From Apium graveolens (lineage: Eukaryota; Streptophyta; Magnoliopsida; Apiales; Apiaceae): 64,000 bases of DNA. The position numbers and the translations under genes were made by a program. The notes beneath the pieces are model-generated. The model was not told where the DNA came from. It saw nothing but the letters and a program-made list of their open reading frames with translations, and searched no databases. Location: NCBI RefSeq assembly GCF_009905375.1, contig NC_133655.1, forward strand, positions 166,308,588 to 166,372,587, in the 5' to 3' direction. Below, piece by piece: positions 37,218 to 50,494 of the stretch (within the stretch, counting starts at the first letter, position 1; each line of letters opens with the position of its first letter).

Positions 37218-40200
37218 TGTCACACCCCCAACTTAAATAGCAAAATAATTATAGCTATTACATCATTTTATTGAGTACTACACAACCAAAATCCAAGATC
37301 TTACAGTTTAGGGTTTGGAACAGCCCAACACTACCAACTATTACATCTGATTACAAATACCGAGTCCTCACACAACTATTATTACTTATTCTACCTGAGC
37401 TCGAACATAAGCATCAACATCACAGGTCTTACGGGCAGTCTGCTTGAATCTAACCATGGCTGCTAGCTGTAATATCAGGGTAAAGCAAGAAGTGAGCCAA
37501 AAGCTCAACAAGTGCTAACAATACAACGCAAAGCATAAATCGAGATATACCTTTAGGAATGACAATGGAATGACATAATCAATGATAATCGAGAGATAAA
37601 ACTTATGTGAGTTGGCATCATTTTGCTTGCATCAAAACAAATTTTAAAACCATTCTTAATCAAAATCATTTTATGACGCTACGGATTACAGCCGGTGATC
37701 AGCCGCGAAGTAATCCCGAACCTCGCTGGGTTCTAAAACATTATTGGGAATCCCTAGGCAACTTTTAAGCCTAATATAAGTGTGGAAAGGACTCGCGTCT
37801 CAGTCCAGATCCACCATTCAAGAAAACATTTGTCCCCCTTTGGGACTGAAAAATCCACGTTTTAATCATTTTAAAAACTGATGCCGATTTATGACAAAAT
37901 CTCTTTCGACTGTAATTATTTTTATCAAGGGATTATAGATCAACTTGAAACACTGGAAATATGACACTAAATCTCAGGGCCATGATCTACTAGACTTTAC
38001 TATATTAGGGTAATTGAGAGGTTTCCATAAACAAGAACTTAGACAAGGAAATTAAGCCAGGCTATTGGATAAGATGAAAGAGTAATGCCAAACTAGGCTT
38101 AAAGCAACGGTTGTAGACAAGATATAGGTATTAGAACATCAAAAGATAGGCATCACTGGTTCCAATAGGATAAAGGTGTTAAAATATAAAGAAAGCGATC
38201 ATCAGCTCAGTATATAACAGGGTATCAAGCTTTAGGGTAAGGATAGGGTTATCAAACAATCATGAATGTATTTAAGAAATGATTGGCTTTTAGGTATCAA
38301 GATAAAGTTTCTATCGAGGTTATTTCAAGAGTTGAATCAAAGCATCAGGGTGCAACATCAAGATTTCTCAGGGATCAATAGCATGATAAACAAAAGGATC
38401 AATAAGATATTATAACGCATCTCTAATTTATCATGGCATTAATCTATCATGAAAGACTTTTGAACTACTTGCAATATGTACTCGAGGGTTCATGGCATCT
38501 CTATGTAACTCAAAGATAAACAAAAGATACGCTTGATTTAAATACATCAAAATGACTCAGGATAATTGCATCGATATATATATATGAACTGTTTACAGCA
38601 AATACGAAGGTCAAGTTGAATCACTTGCCTTGAGATAGACTGGTCTGGTCTGACTGGTAGGAGCAACAACTGGAGCTTCACTCGACTTTTAAGGCAAGTT
38701 TTCCCTCGTCTCGAGATCCTACATAAATAATAATAATCCTCATTATAATATATTCTTTCCATCTTAACCTATTTACAACCCGAAATTAAACATGGATGGC
38801 ACTTAGGCCTATACACACTTAATTCATATCCAACATTTATATTTTTAAATATACACACGTAGCCACATAATCACATATCGTATATTAATACCAAATAACA
38901 TCACATACACCATAACGCCACACTAGGCTTGGATGATCTCGACTCACCACTTAAATTACTTGGTCGCTAACTAAGCGAAGTCTTCGAATTTGGGCTTCCT
39001 AACTCAATGTGCCTTTCCTAAATTATCCAAAACCTATTGACCCTCACTTGTGCCTTTTGTTCTACTGACCTTATACTATCTTACAACTATGGTGGTCGAC
39101 CTAATACTCACTTCTAAGTGTCCTAAAACTATGTGATAAGTGAAAGTGCTCACTGGTGTAAATTTCAGAATGGTAACTAAGGTTTCTTGAGCGCATTAGA
39201 CACTCTTAAACTACAAGTTTTTCTTCAAAATTTTTACACAAGACTCTCCTGACCTAAGGGCATCTCATAAGCTTGATGTGGCTCAAAGGCCTGGCTTGGG
39301 CCTTCTTGGGCCTAAGCTAAAAGTCCAAGGTTCCCCTGTTTTTCTGGGCAGAAAATGCCCTGACTTGAATTAACTTGTGGCACATGGTTCTAGCTCATAT
39401 CCTATGAACTATGGTTGTAAAAACTTCTCTGACATACCCTCTAACTAAGGCCCAATTGGGCCTAATGAGGGCCTACCCATGACATGGCCAAATCTCCCTA
39501 TTTCTAAGTTGCAACAAAACTGTCCCCTGCTGGACAGATTTTGTTATTCTACTTGTGCACCTAACCAAATGACATGCAAACCTCCAACCAACTCCTAAAA
39601 CCTATTATATACTCCCCATACTAACTTCTGGTGGCTTGGGCCTCAAAGTGCACATCAATGACATGGTCAAAACTCACTCTAAACCTCAGGGTACTAAACT
39701 GATTTTTCTGCAGAAACTATAACTTCTCATTTTCCAAGATTTTAACTTGACAAACCCAACTAACAACAACTAAATACTTAAACCAAGACCTATACTTGGT
39801 ATTCTACTGAACTAACTCCCTTTTTCTTAAAATACCCTTGGTGAGATCATCCTTACCTAAGGTGCAACTATGGCAAAACAAAAGAGACTACTCTTAACAA
39901 ATCGCAAATCTTCATGCCTTTGAAACAACAAGATATATATTTTTATAAAAGATAACCACAAATTATTACCATGCAACAAGAAGCATAAATCAATATTATC
40001 ACATTATTCCTACTGAAATTAAGGCTCACTAACAAAATCTTTCCAAATAATCAAAATTTCACAACAAACTAAGAGAATTCCACATGCATGCATGCCTTCG
40101 GGTTTTTCAAACCAAAACAACATGATTTCCAAATAAATTTTTATCATAATTCAACATGCAAGCCTAACATGGATTACAACTAAATGATCAACTAGCATGC

Positions 40201-41255
40201 AAAAGGATTTTATCAAGACTTTACTACAAAATTCATGTTATCATCACAAAATACACAAAAATGTTAACAAGGCAACAAAACACCATCCATTCGGCTCCTA
40301 TCAAGTCATGGCCGAATGGATTAGGGTAAAAACAGCATTCGCATAGGTGTAACACTCTTATGTCTAGCCATTCTTGACCCTATGATACTATAACTCATGG
40401 TGAAAGCCTTAGATTCACAAGAATCAAGGAGGTTCACTTTGAGTTTAACAAAAACATCACCATGCAAGGTCAAAACATAGGTTTTTCACTCTTATACTTT
40501 TGAAATATATAAGAATAACATATAGGGAGTAAAATTACTTGAATATAAGATGATTGTTTGGGTGAAAGAATGAAGAAATGAAGGGGATGGAGGGCCTCGG
40601 CTATGGGATGGCCGAGAGTGAGGGTTGAGCCGAGAGGGAGGGAGGAGAAAAGGGGAGGGTGGAGTGAAAATGGAGTGATCATCACTTTAGTTTTGTTTTT
40701 ATGTCTTTGACTAGACTAAATGTGAGTGGATTTAGGAAATGACAAGAGTAACCCTCTAGCTAAAGTTAGGCAAGTTTGCATGCAAGGTCAAGGAGGTAAT
40801 TTGGCTAGCAAAATGTGAGTTAGTGGGGTGGAGAATGTCTTCTTTGCCCTTTGGTTAAATAGAAGAGAGTTTGCATGCAAGGTTATTCATGTAATTTGAT
40901 AATTATTAAGCAACTAATTTCCAAAGATTTATTTTTATATAATAAAGTACAAGTTCAAAAATTATAAAATTTATACCATAAAATAACTTGGATTTTTAGA
41001 GACTTTATAAAAATCATTTCCAAAATTTGTGTACAAAATGTCTTTTAAAAGAAAATTTTTCCAAAGCTTAGAATATTCCTTATAAATCAAAAATAAAGAA
41101 ATTAAATAAATTCTTGCTTTGAAAAATCATATACTACCCAAAGCAAATTTATAATGCAGAAATTTTCACTCACACAAACGTACAAGCATTGAATATATTT
41201 TTTATTTAACTAATATTATTCACAAATAATATTACATAAAATGCCGGTCGTAACA
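37218..41255 (-). repeat. Right (5') LTR of element D, 4038 bp
   Basis: Near-identical partner of 27727-31764. As the 5' LTR in element orientation it should hold the promoter that drives the leader ORF and gag-pol. I did not fix a single TATA box with confidence in the AT-rich stretch. Confidence 0.95.
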
Positions 41256-41260
41256 GATTT

Positions 41261-44200
41261 CATATATCTAACCTTGTCTCAACGTTTTTCTGAAAATCTT
41301 TGACATGCATAAGATAATCATTTACTAGATATAAGTTTAAAAGATAAAGTTACAAGATACTCCAATATACTTATATCTTTTCCAAATACTACTTGAACTA
41401 CCACCGTTCAAGTTATAATTAGTTTCAAAAGTTCATCCCATAGATGAGACTACAAGATAATACTTGAATAGATTCAATCTTTGAAATATTATTGAATGAA
41501 ATGAAGTTACGAGATACTTCATTAAGTCCCGATATATATATACACCTATATATATCTCTCATACATTTCCTGAAAACCTCTGTCATGTAAAGTATGAACA
41601 GAGTTGCAATATCCAATGAATTTGGAAAGAAAAGAAATTTTTTTTGGCATAAACCTGATATCTTGCTGATCAGGCAAAGATACCAATAAGTAACCTTTTC
41701 TACTAGTAGATGGATGAATCCCCCACCGGTCATCGCCCTGGCCACATAAGGACCTTGTGCTGGACCGCCACCCGGCCTCTTACGCGTTGATGGACTGCCA
41801 CCCAGCCACTTACACTTTGATAGACCGTACCCCGGCCTGTCGCTTATGCCGACTCAATTAGACAGGCTTACATCCCGAACGTTGGGTAAGTAATCAATTC
41901 ATTTGTTTTCTCAAAACAGCAACCACGTTGCGAATGTAAAATGCACCACAGAGCTGGATCCCCCAGGTTTTGAGCGAGTATTTAAATCTCCTTTGAAAGG
42001 AAGATCTTAAATATAAAAATGAGTTTTGGGATCCGCTCTAACTTTTAAAAATCATTTTGAAGACTCGAAAACACTTTAAAGAGTGTTTGGAGTAATGCTG
42101 ATTTAATGAAGTAAATCAGTCCCAATATATTTAGAAAATATCTGAATATTATTATTTAAATAATATTCCCATAAAGAATAATCTTATAAAAATAATCGAA
42201 GTAGAAGTTTTAAAACTTATTCTTGAAATGGATATTAAATAACCAAAGATATACTTATATGAAAGTACTATCTTTATTTGAATAATCGAAAATAAGTTTG
42301 ATTATCGAAACATTATTCTTTAATAAAATAAAGAATATTATTAAATAATAAGCGGAGTCATAATACCTCGAATGAATATTATAAATAATATTCATTAAAT
42401 AAAATAAAGGAGTCAATACATCCTCACATGACTATCCAATTAACAATCATTAAATAATATAAACTGAGTCATAAGCCCTCGGATGAATATTCGAAATAAT
42501 ATTCAATAATAAAATAAAGGAGTCATAAGTCCTCGGATGAATATTCAAATATTATTCATTAAATAAAATAAAGTTATCGAATAAACCTTATTCGATTAAT
42601 AGTTTGGAAAACTATAACCATATATATATAAATATATATATATATAATCTACTCGGGATCCTCGACTCCCGGTTTTAGAAAATGTTTTCACCTTTGGGTC
42701 CCTATACTAAGGGTATATGCAAATTACCGCTATTCTCTAGCATAGGTATTATCAACTGAACCAACAGATATATATGGCAAGAATACGAAACAGGCATGCA
42801 TATATATACCATATCAGCATGCTTCAATATATCGCATATTTGCTAATTAACCAACTTGCATCTATCGCAAAATAATGCATATACACATATACATCACAAC
42901 AACAGTATAACGGATAGAAAACTTGCCTGAGCGACTGGGGGTTACGAATGGCTCGGGACGAGTCTGGTAACCTATAAACAACAAGTAAGTTGGAATTAAA
43001 CCAAAGTCACTTGTAAATCTATACTCTAACCAACTTAGACTCTGACGCTCGTTTTGCGCTTACTGATTCTCTTAAGTCACTCGAGTACCCTCGGCTCCAC
43101 CATTTTTAATAATTTAACCATTACGAGTTTTAAGGCGATTCCTTCGCGAGTGCCTTACCAACTGCCTAACACTCTTACCATAATTGTTTCATACATTAAT
43201 TAACCCTTTTTGGTCTTTAACCTATGTTTCAAAGTAAGGCGAGGGGAAAAGTTTCGGTCGCGAAACGCCGTTACTTAAAACGGTCGTTTCTCCTAAACCG
43301 TACATCGGAATCAAACGAACTATATATCAAAACGAAGCTCGTAACATGAGCTATCTAAACATGGCAATGGTAAACATCTAGCAGGGGGGTTCTCGGGTCC
43401 TAATGTTATGAACAAAAGCAGTTTAAGTAAATCGGACATTACGACGACTATGTTTACGCGATTTCCCAAATTTAAACCAACTCAAAACAACCACAATTCA
43501 ACCCCAATTCACAATCCAATCTAAACTCCATCCAAAATACATTACAACAGCCCCAAACCAACTCATTATAATCCATTTACTTACTCCTAAAACTTGAATT
43601 TAAACTATACTACATTCTTTAACCAATCTTAAGATTTCAACAATTCAATCACCACCATTCCAACCCAAACTCTTAAACAAACATGCTTCAAGCTACTCTT
43701 TACCCTAACAACCAAAATCAACCTAGTATACAAATTAAAGCTAGGGTTTGGAGATGATATACCTTCCTTGAAGTGGTGTGAGTAGCTAGGAAGCCTTAAG
43801 AAGCCTTGAGGAGTCTTAGGAAAGCTTGGATCTTAAAGGAAAATCAAGAAAAATAAAGTTAAAACCTTGAAATCACTATTCATTGTCTTCTTCATTGATT
43901 TATTGGAGAAGATAGAGAATGAATTGGTGGCTTAAACTCATAATATAACCATAACTATGCATAAGGAACACTAGGGAATTATCTTACCAATTTAGGAAGC
44001 TTGGATCTTGGATTTTGAAAAATTTTCCCTTTGAAATAGTAAAAAGCCGAGAGCAATGTTCTTGGTGATGAGAAAATAGAATTTTGTTTTGGTGAAAAAT
44101 GATTTATTTGGCTTGGTTGATTTGGTTTTATTTTTGTGTTAGTTAATTACCTATTTAACCTTGGACTTTGTGTGGTTCTAATTCAACCACACCTCCTTCC

Positions 44201-44721
44201 TTTCCATGTCATGCTTATGTCATGCTATGATGTCATCTTTCCCTCTTTGTCCTCTTCTCATTGGTTGGGTGACATCATCCTCTCTAATCCCCTTGATTAA
44301 CTTCCTAATTGTTTGCCTAATGACTGCTGATCTGTTATACGGTTCGCTTAACTTTCGTTTTCATTTATCGTTTGAGGGATCATACCCGGGATCTTATTAC
44401 TTAGGTTCCCTTAACCTTTCTCAATATATTATATTCCTTTTATGATCCTCTCTTATAATCCTTTAATTTAAATCCTTTTTATCCTGTTACCTTATACTCA
44501 ATTCTTTCCGTATCTAGTGAATTTCCGGGAAAATCAATGTGTTCGGAATTTGGATTCTGACGATCTTTACATACACTTATATCCCATATAAAGTACTAAT
44601 AAAATCTCAAAATATCCATACCAGAACCCCTACATAGTGTGGCATGAAAAGTTTTCCCATTCAGCAAAAACATTATTCATAAGGGTTTCAAAAATTTCCA
44701 AAAAAAATTGGGGTTATTACA
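41261..44721 (-). repeat. Left (3') LTR of element C, second part
   Basis: Resumes at TCATATATCTAACC after the GATTT duplication and runs to GGGGTTATTACA, matching 51176-54639. It includes a GC-richer block with three degenerate ~30-bp repeats (about 41763-41850, core GACCGCCACCCGGCC) that element A lacks in this form. Confidence 0.95.
42353..42573. repeat. Four-unit ~55-bp LTR minisatellite (element C, left)
   Basis: Four degenerate units with the core GGAGTCATAA..CCTCGGATGAATATT and an AT-rich tail ending TAAATAAAATAAA. Element A has two units here. Confidence 0.75.
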
Positions 44722-44740
44722 GTCTCCCCTCCTTAAAAGG
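44722..44740 (-). promoter_or_regulatory. Polypurine tract of element C
   Basis: The complement of GTCTCCCCTCCTTAAAAGG, directly beside the left LTR and identical to the tract of element A. Confidence 0.75.
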
Positions 44741-47700
44741 ATTCCGTCCCGGAATCAGATAGAAAATGAATAGGGGTACTCTCTTAGCATTGCACTTTCT
44801 AACTCTCGAGTAAATTTTCCCACATTATGGTCCCACCACCAAACTCTGCCTAGTTTGATAATCCTTCTCCTGCACTTGTTCCTTTTCACTCTATAACCCT
44901 TCCTGGTTGCTCCATATAGGTTACGTCGGGTTGCATGTCTATGCGCTCGTATGCCCCTATTTATCTGGCATCTGAATTACACTTCCTTAATATTGATACG
45001 TGAAACACGTTACGACCTGCTACATGTTCGGGGTTAGGGCTAGCTCATATGCTATCTCCCCAATACGTCTTAATATATCCAAGGGTCCAACAATTCGTGG
45101 ACTTAGCTTTCATTTCTTTCCGAACCTCATCCTTCCTTTCCAAGGAAATACCTATAACAACACTAGGTCCCCTACTTCCTATTCCTTGTCATTTTGTGTC
45201 AAATCAACATACTTCTTATATCCATCTTGGGCTACTACCAGCCGTCCTCTGGTTAGGTCTATTATATCCTTGGTCCTTTGGACTACTGCGGGTCCGAGCA
45301 TCTTGCGCTCTACAACTTCATCCTAACATAAGGGGGATCAACATTGTCTTCCCTCAAAAATCTCATAAGACGACATCTCGATACCTGACATATGATCTAT
45401 TGTCGTAAGAAACTCAATCCGTGTTAAGTGATCATTCCAATTTCTTTTAAATCTATTGCACAGACTCTCATTATAACTTTTAGCATTAGAGCTTTTGCTT
45501 CTCAATACCCATTCTTTTCCAGTTCGTAATCGCTACTACCTTCCGTTCCTAATATTATACTGGTTATACTTCTGCTCGTTAGCATTCTATAACCTTTTAA
45601 TAACCACGTCACCCTTAGTATCACGAATGTGTTTCCATTCCGAATACTACCACAACTTTACTACTCCTTTTTCAGCTGCTTCTATCTTTGGAAGCTTGAT
45701 CCATCGTATAGAAGTAAAAGAATTTATTGAGAGATCACTATGATTATGAACACTTGTTACATTGCATAGTTAGTACAGAAGGTGGCCAGCCTTTAGTACT
45801 TGACAAGCAATTAAACAACATGTGGTATCCTACTAGGCTTCTATCACACAGATAGATAGTCATTCGGTAATACCTCCCCTTCTGGAAGGGTTGTTCTTCT
45901 CAGTTTATATGAAATGAAAAGAAGAGAAAAGAACGAATTGAAGAGAATTGTATATATGAAAAAATATACTGCCACAAAATATCTGGCTTGGAACCTACCT
46001 CTGAACTATAGAGGTTTATCATAGTAGAACAAAACATATATGTATTTATATCAACATCAAGTATTATCGCATCGCATTTTGCATGCTTAAATATTTTTTT
46101 TTATTTTTTTTTTGCTATTTCGTCCATCATTCTAGGGACCCATGCTCTTCCTCGAGCTTATACACAATCACCTTTGAAACTCCCTCGATATCGAAAATCG
46201 AATCTGGGATCTCATTCTAGACATCATCGTTACTAGAATCCTATGCTTGTACCGCAACCTTCCTCATATAGTAATACGACTCTCTTTTCATAAGAGGGAA
46301 TAAATATTCAATAGGTAGATACTCTACTTAATTAGTATATCAATGATAACTTATATGCCACCACGACCCAATTAGTGGTACTCAATCTCAACATCCATTC
46401 CAATACAACTCTCATGGTTGTAATCGACTCATTACTCGCAGAATCATTGTTGCACTACTATGGTCCACCACTGACTTACTGTCGTCATTCATTTTCCATG
46501 AAATCTTAATATTTAACCATACGGAGTCCATATATGTCGTATAAAATTCTTCTAAGGAGGTAACATAATCACCATTCATGATTCATGAAGAACACTCCTG
46601 ATCCTGACATACATACATGACATGAAACAGATAAAATTGCAGAAGAGTTTCAGTCAAAGCAACGATAGCAGGTTAATACCATTCTTAATCATATGCCTTC
46701 GATAGAAGACTTAACTCAAAGGTTCGTTTAGTCCTTTTTTGAAATATGGTCCTGGATTATTCTCAAGATAGTACCTTCTGAGATAGATAGCCCGCTCATG
46801 GCAATTACACGAATTAAACCTTTAACCAACCACTATTACGGTTGGGTATTGTACAGTCATCAGAAGGAATGTCAATCTTCCAAACCATAATACAACCTGC
46901 ATAGCTTTAACCATCATCACTGTATTCCTTTGGCACAAGCGCCTATAATTATCCTCTTACCTTTAAAGTGTCGGCCACCTCTTTGGCCTTTCCTGATATT
47001 AAAATTTCCTTACAGTCAATGTCATTTGTACCTCCTCCAAATAAATTTTCTACCTTATTTCAATCACAGCTTATGTGAAGATGTTTTCCTTAAAATCTGA
47101 TGAGTAAAAAAAATTACCATTTTTCCATAAGTTATCCCCTCAGTCTTTAGAGGTTAATCACTGTCATGACTGACTCTCAATCATAATTAGAACATCTTTT
47201 ATCTTAAGTCCTAATTGCCCTGAACAATTTCGACCATTACTGGTTCGATCCATACCTTCTCGTGGTTTAACACGTGCCTCACTTGGCATCAATATAATTA
47301 CGTCATATTTCCTTTATCAACATTTCTATTCTTGAAAATTTTGAATTTTACCTTTCTCCTTGTAAAACCTCTAAGGTTATCCTTGAATCGTTCCTCATTT
47401 ATTCCCTAGATACAGGGCATATCAAAATACCATTTACTAATACTAAAACCATTGTCTATATACTTCTGAAAAATTTCTCCACTGATTCTTAAAGGTTGTT
47501 GTTACCTTAACCCTTTCCAAATCATACTGTCAAAACTCATACTGTCCCTATTAAGGGTGAAATGCCAACCTTTATGCATTCCCCTAGGATTCATTTTAAG
47601 TTACCGATGTTCTATCCGTAATTCCACTTTAAAAAGGTACCTGCATCCTTCCATGGATAAATCAAGTCATATATCCCTGATAAGGGTGTCTTATTCAATC

Positions 47701-47805
47701 ATTCCCACCTCGATAGTATATGCCTAATTTCACAATAACATTTGTATACAAAATGAGGTTAATCAAAATGGCCTCCAAAAGATAACAACGGTTATCCGCT
47801 TTTCT

Positions 47806-48440
47806 TGCCTAATTTGGTAACGATAACAAGGATGTTCTGGAAGATATTGGTCGTGTTCAACGTGAACTTCTTCTTAATAATTCCTTATTTACTTTTGTTG
47901 TTTATCTCAACAGTCATCTCAATGTTGGGATATCTTTCATACCTGGCGTCTCCCTTTCTGGGTATCAAGCCACCGGTCTTACACTTCACATTCTTGAAGG
48001 TCACTTCCTTCCTCCAATTCTCCTAATTTTCTTACTTCCTTGTCTCCCCAGTCTATCCGCGTCTCATTATTTATCCTTCGAACTATCTCAAGGTTTCCTC
48101 GAATCCTCCCAACTTACAAGGGATAAAATATATGTATCTCTTATGCCTTCAACCATCAATTTTAACTTATGGTGAATCACCCTCATCCTGACGAATGCAT
48201 ACTTTTCTATTTCTATTGCTACGAGTCTTTAGGGTTTCCTCATACCCAACTCCCTTATCATACCTCAAACTCTATTGCCTTTATATTCCTTTCCACTTCA
48301 GTTTCTTTTTTTTTCCTTTCTCTTGTCATTATTTCATGAACCAACACAACATAAGCATTGATTTCAAACATCCCGTCATTCTGGATTCGTGTCCTCAGAA
48401 CGAATCTTGATAACTTTTACAACTTAGATTCATAATTCAT
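47806..48440. other. Segment of element C with no counterpart in element A
   Basis: Elements A and C align up to GGTTATC.GCTTTT. C then has about 635 extra bases before the shared CTTTTACAC.GTCTCC stretch resumes. Minus-strand translation gives a partly open, Asn/Thr/Lys-rich frame (ERYPNIEMTVEINNKS) that I do not recognise. It may be original element sequence deleted from A, since it lies where gag C-terminus or protease should be. Confidence 0.5.
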
Positions 48441-49458
48441 CATACTCGTCTGCCTTTGTTCTGGCTCTAAAGCTTTTACACTGTCTCCATAACCTTGGGA
48501 AGTACTTTCCTGAAAACAATTGACTGAACTTAAATCAGTTTATTATAATCTCTTGCTCCGTGCCTTCCTTGGCCTTTCACCAGCGGGTGGCCTCCCTCTT
48601 AGAAGGGTAAGTGACAAAAACAGTCTTTTATGATTCGTCAATCATTTAGAATCTCAAATGATTCATATATTTCCTTTAGCCAGGCTCTTGCCTCGACTGG
48701 GTCAGCTTGTTCCTTGGAACTCTGAGAGCTTAGCGACTTAAAGGTCCTGAAAGAATTTCACACCACATTGTTTCCTCAAGGTGGTGGTTAGGGGTAAAAG
48801 TATAAGTTTTGTTTTAGGCAGGTCCATGGATTGCCCAATAGGAGTACCATTCCTGTTCTTCCTATCTTGCTCGACTTCTGTTTTCTCAGTCTAAATATTT
48901 CTCCCTATTCCCCCTAATTGGGGTCATCTTTTTAATTTAAAATCTTCATTTTCCACTTCATTATATTCTGGGTTCCTTATATCTTAATTGCGACCTCCCT
49001 GATTATCACATTCAAGGTTTGCCCCTAATCTTATTCCTTGTGGGGCATATTACTTGGAAAAAATTTGAGAATCTCTGGATATTTGTCTTACTTACTTTGC
49101 TTAAGTCTTTCCCTCGTTCAGTCCTTGCACGATTGCAAATTATGAATTCTCAAGTTCTATAACTTCATGACACCCTCTTACGTGTTAATAGTGCAATTGA
49201 CAATATGAACTTATCACCACGAACTGATCTGAACTGAAATTAACGAATATATACATAACCATTGGTTCGAGGGTACAACAACTGAACATATTAAAGAGAA
49301 TTACATCATTTGATCTGATCGTTTCTATCCCAAAAGTACTACCATAGATAATCATCTAGTCATTAAAACTAATCATTCATAACTTAGGCTAATCCTTCCA
49401 AAAGCGGTGCTACATAAAATTCTTGTCAGATTATTCAGACTCTGCACACTATTATGGA

Positions 49459-50232
49459 TCAAGAAATGCGGGCACGCACGACATCCCTAACCTGCTCCAT
49501 TAAAGCGGTGATGAGGTCTAGGATAGTTGCAAGTAGAGCTGGATCAATCTGACCCTCAAGATGGCCTCTAGTTGTAACACGGGTGGTAGCCTCAATCCTT
49601 TCCATGCTATGAGCTAATCCCGCCGGAAGTACCCCGCCCTCAATCCTTGGTGCAGTAAGTCGATCCAACAGATCACTCCTAACATTACGGGCCTCGGACA
49701 GGCCACCCAGGGTCATCTGATAATCAGCGATAAGAGAAGCCTGAGTGGTAGCATCTAGCAGTCCATGGGGTACAGGTGGCGCAGACCCAGGAGATCCAAA
49801 TGGATAACCAAGCACGGTATCAGGGGACAATGGTGCAGGAGATAAAGGTGGCATTTCCTCAGTAGGTGTTGGGCTCTGTACCGGGGATGGAACAGGAATT
49901 GGTGGAACCTCATGGATGTCTACAGGAACCTCTGGAAGAGGGTCTGATACTGGTATAATTGGTGTCGTGGAAGGCCCCACTCCTTCTGCCCTCATTAACC
50001 TTTGTGCCCTTGGTAACTCTTCATCCTCTAGTGCCACCCTCACGGCCATTCTTGCTCTGGTAGTCGCCCTGACTACGGTCATCAATTCCTCAGCGGTCCT
50101 CTCTTCATTCTCATCAGGATCCTCCATGAGATCCTCCTCAGCCACAATCCTTTCCGGAATAACATCCTCAACCGCAACATTTTCAATATGAATCTCATCC
50201 GGTCCCTCATTAGGGTACTCCATCGGATTCAC
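49459..50232 (-). CDS. Pre-gag leader ORF of element C (hypothetical, about 255 residues)
   Basis: An open frame between the primer-binding site and the gag remnant. The listed first codon is GTG and the first ATG is 50223 (MEYPNEGPDEIHIE). The frame continues upstream without an ATG to an acceptor-like TTCTCGTATAG near 50310. The N-terminal third is very acidic (EEDLMEDPDENEE). The middle is Pro-rich (about residues 95-155). The C-terminal ~100 residues look helical (SEARNVRSDLLDRL ... ILDLITALMEQVRDVV). No known domain, signal peptide or membrane segment. That it is intact while pol beside it is decayed is notable. Element A keeps a truncated version and element D a shorter analogue in the same place. 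An extra ORF before gag is known in Tat/Ogre gypsy elements. Relationship to those is not shown. Confidence 0.6.
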   Translation of the reverse strand: MNPMEYPNEGPDEIHIENVAVEDVIPERIVAEEDLMEDPDENEERTAEELMTVVRATTRARMAVRVALEDEELPRAQRLMRAEGVGPSTTPIIPVSDPLPEVPVDIHEVPPIPVPSPVQSPTPTEEMPPLSPAPLSPDTVLGYPFGSPGSAPPVPHGLLDATTQASLIADYQMTLGGLSEARNVRSDLLDRLTAPRIEGGVLPAGLAHSMERIEATTRVTTRGHLEGQIDPALLATILDLITALMEQVRDVVRARIS

Positions 50233-50478
50233 AATTTGGTCTCCAACTTGTAATAAAACATCCTCATGCTGATGCCCCTGAACCTCAGGGTTCGGTGCCT
50301 CGCTGCCCTATACGAGAACGAACTATGTTACTATCACGATATTTATAAGGGTTCCCGTAAGGGTTTTAATTGTCAGTACTACGTTAGGTAGCCCGACTAT
50401 GAACTTGGCAAGAGTTCTTATTATCTTAGTGAACTTATTATCTTAACGTCACATCATCTCTGAGGTTTATAACGCTTA

Positions 50479-50490
50479 GCTCTGATACCA
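50479..50490 (-). promoter_or_regulatory. Primer-binding site of element C (tRNA-iMet)
   Basis: GCTCTGATACCA four bases before the right LTR, as in element A. Confidence 0.9.
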
Positions 50491-50494
50491 TTTC

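Larger units (their letters stand above)
27727..41255 (-). mobile_element. Element D: structurally intact, young Ty3/gypsy chromovirus (13,529 bp)
   Basis: The two LTRs are 4038 bp each and I noticed only two substitutions between them (27969/37460 and 29927/39418). The primer-binding site, purine tract, pre-gag ORF and one unbroken gag-pol frame are all present, in the right order on the minus strand. The chromodomain at the polyprotein C-terminus and the long LTRs fit the Tekay/Del lineage. It is the only element here with all parts expected for autonomous retrotransposition. Activity itself cannot be read from sequence. Confidence 0.96.
44722..49458 (-). pseudogene. Decayed gag-pol of element C
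   Basis: Pieces read on the minus strand. The integrase C-terminal region is at about 44985-45310, with KDIIDLTRGRLVVAQDGYKK and later FGKK, corresponding to element D near residues 1370-1440. Integrase core remnants are at about 45330-45480 (NWNDHLTRIEFL against [12 protein letters not shown] in D). An RNase H-like GKAKEVADTLK lies near 46970. Protease-like remnants may lie near 47500-47780. A gag remnant (EARAWLKEI) lies at about 48600-48710. Nearly every frame is broken and the RT core is missing. 45500-46900 and 48860-49458 show nothing more than similarity to element A. Confidence 0.75.

Noticed and set aside
41425..41745. 106-codon minus-strand frame, with relatives at 51349-51684
   Set aside because: Lies inside the LTR of element C, lacks known domains, and its frame differs between the two LTR copies.
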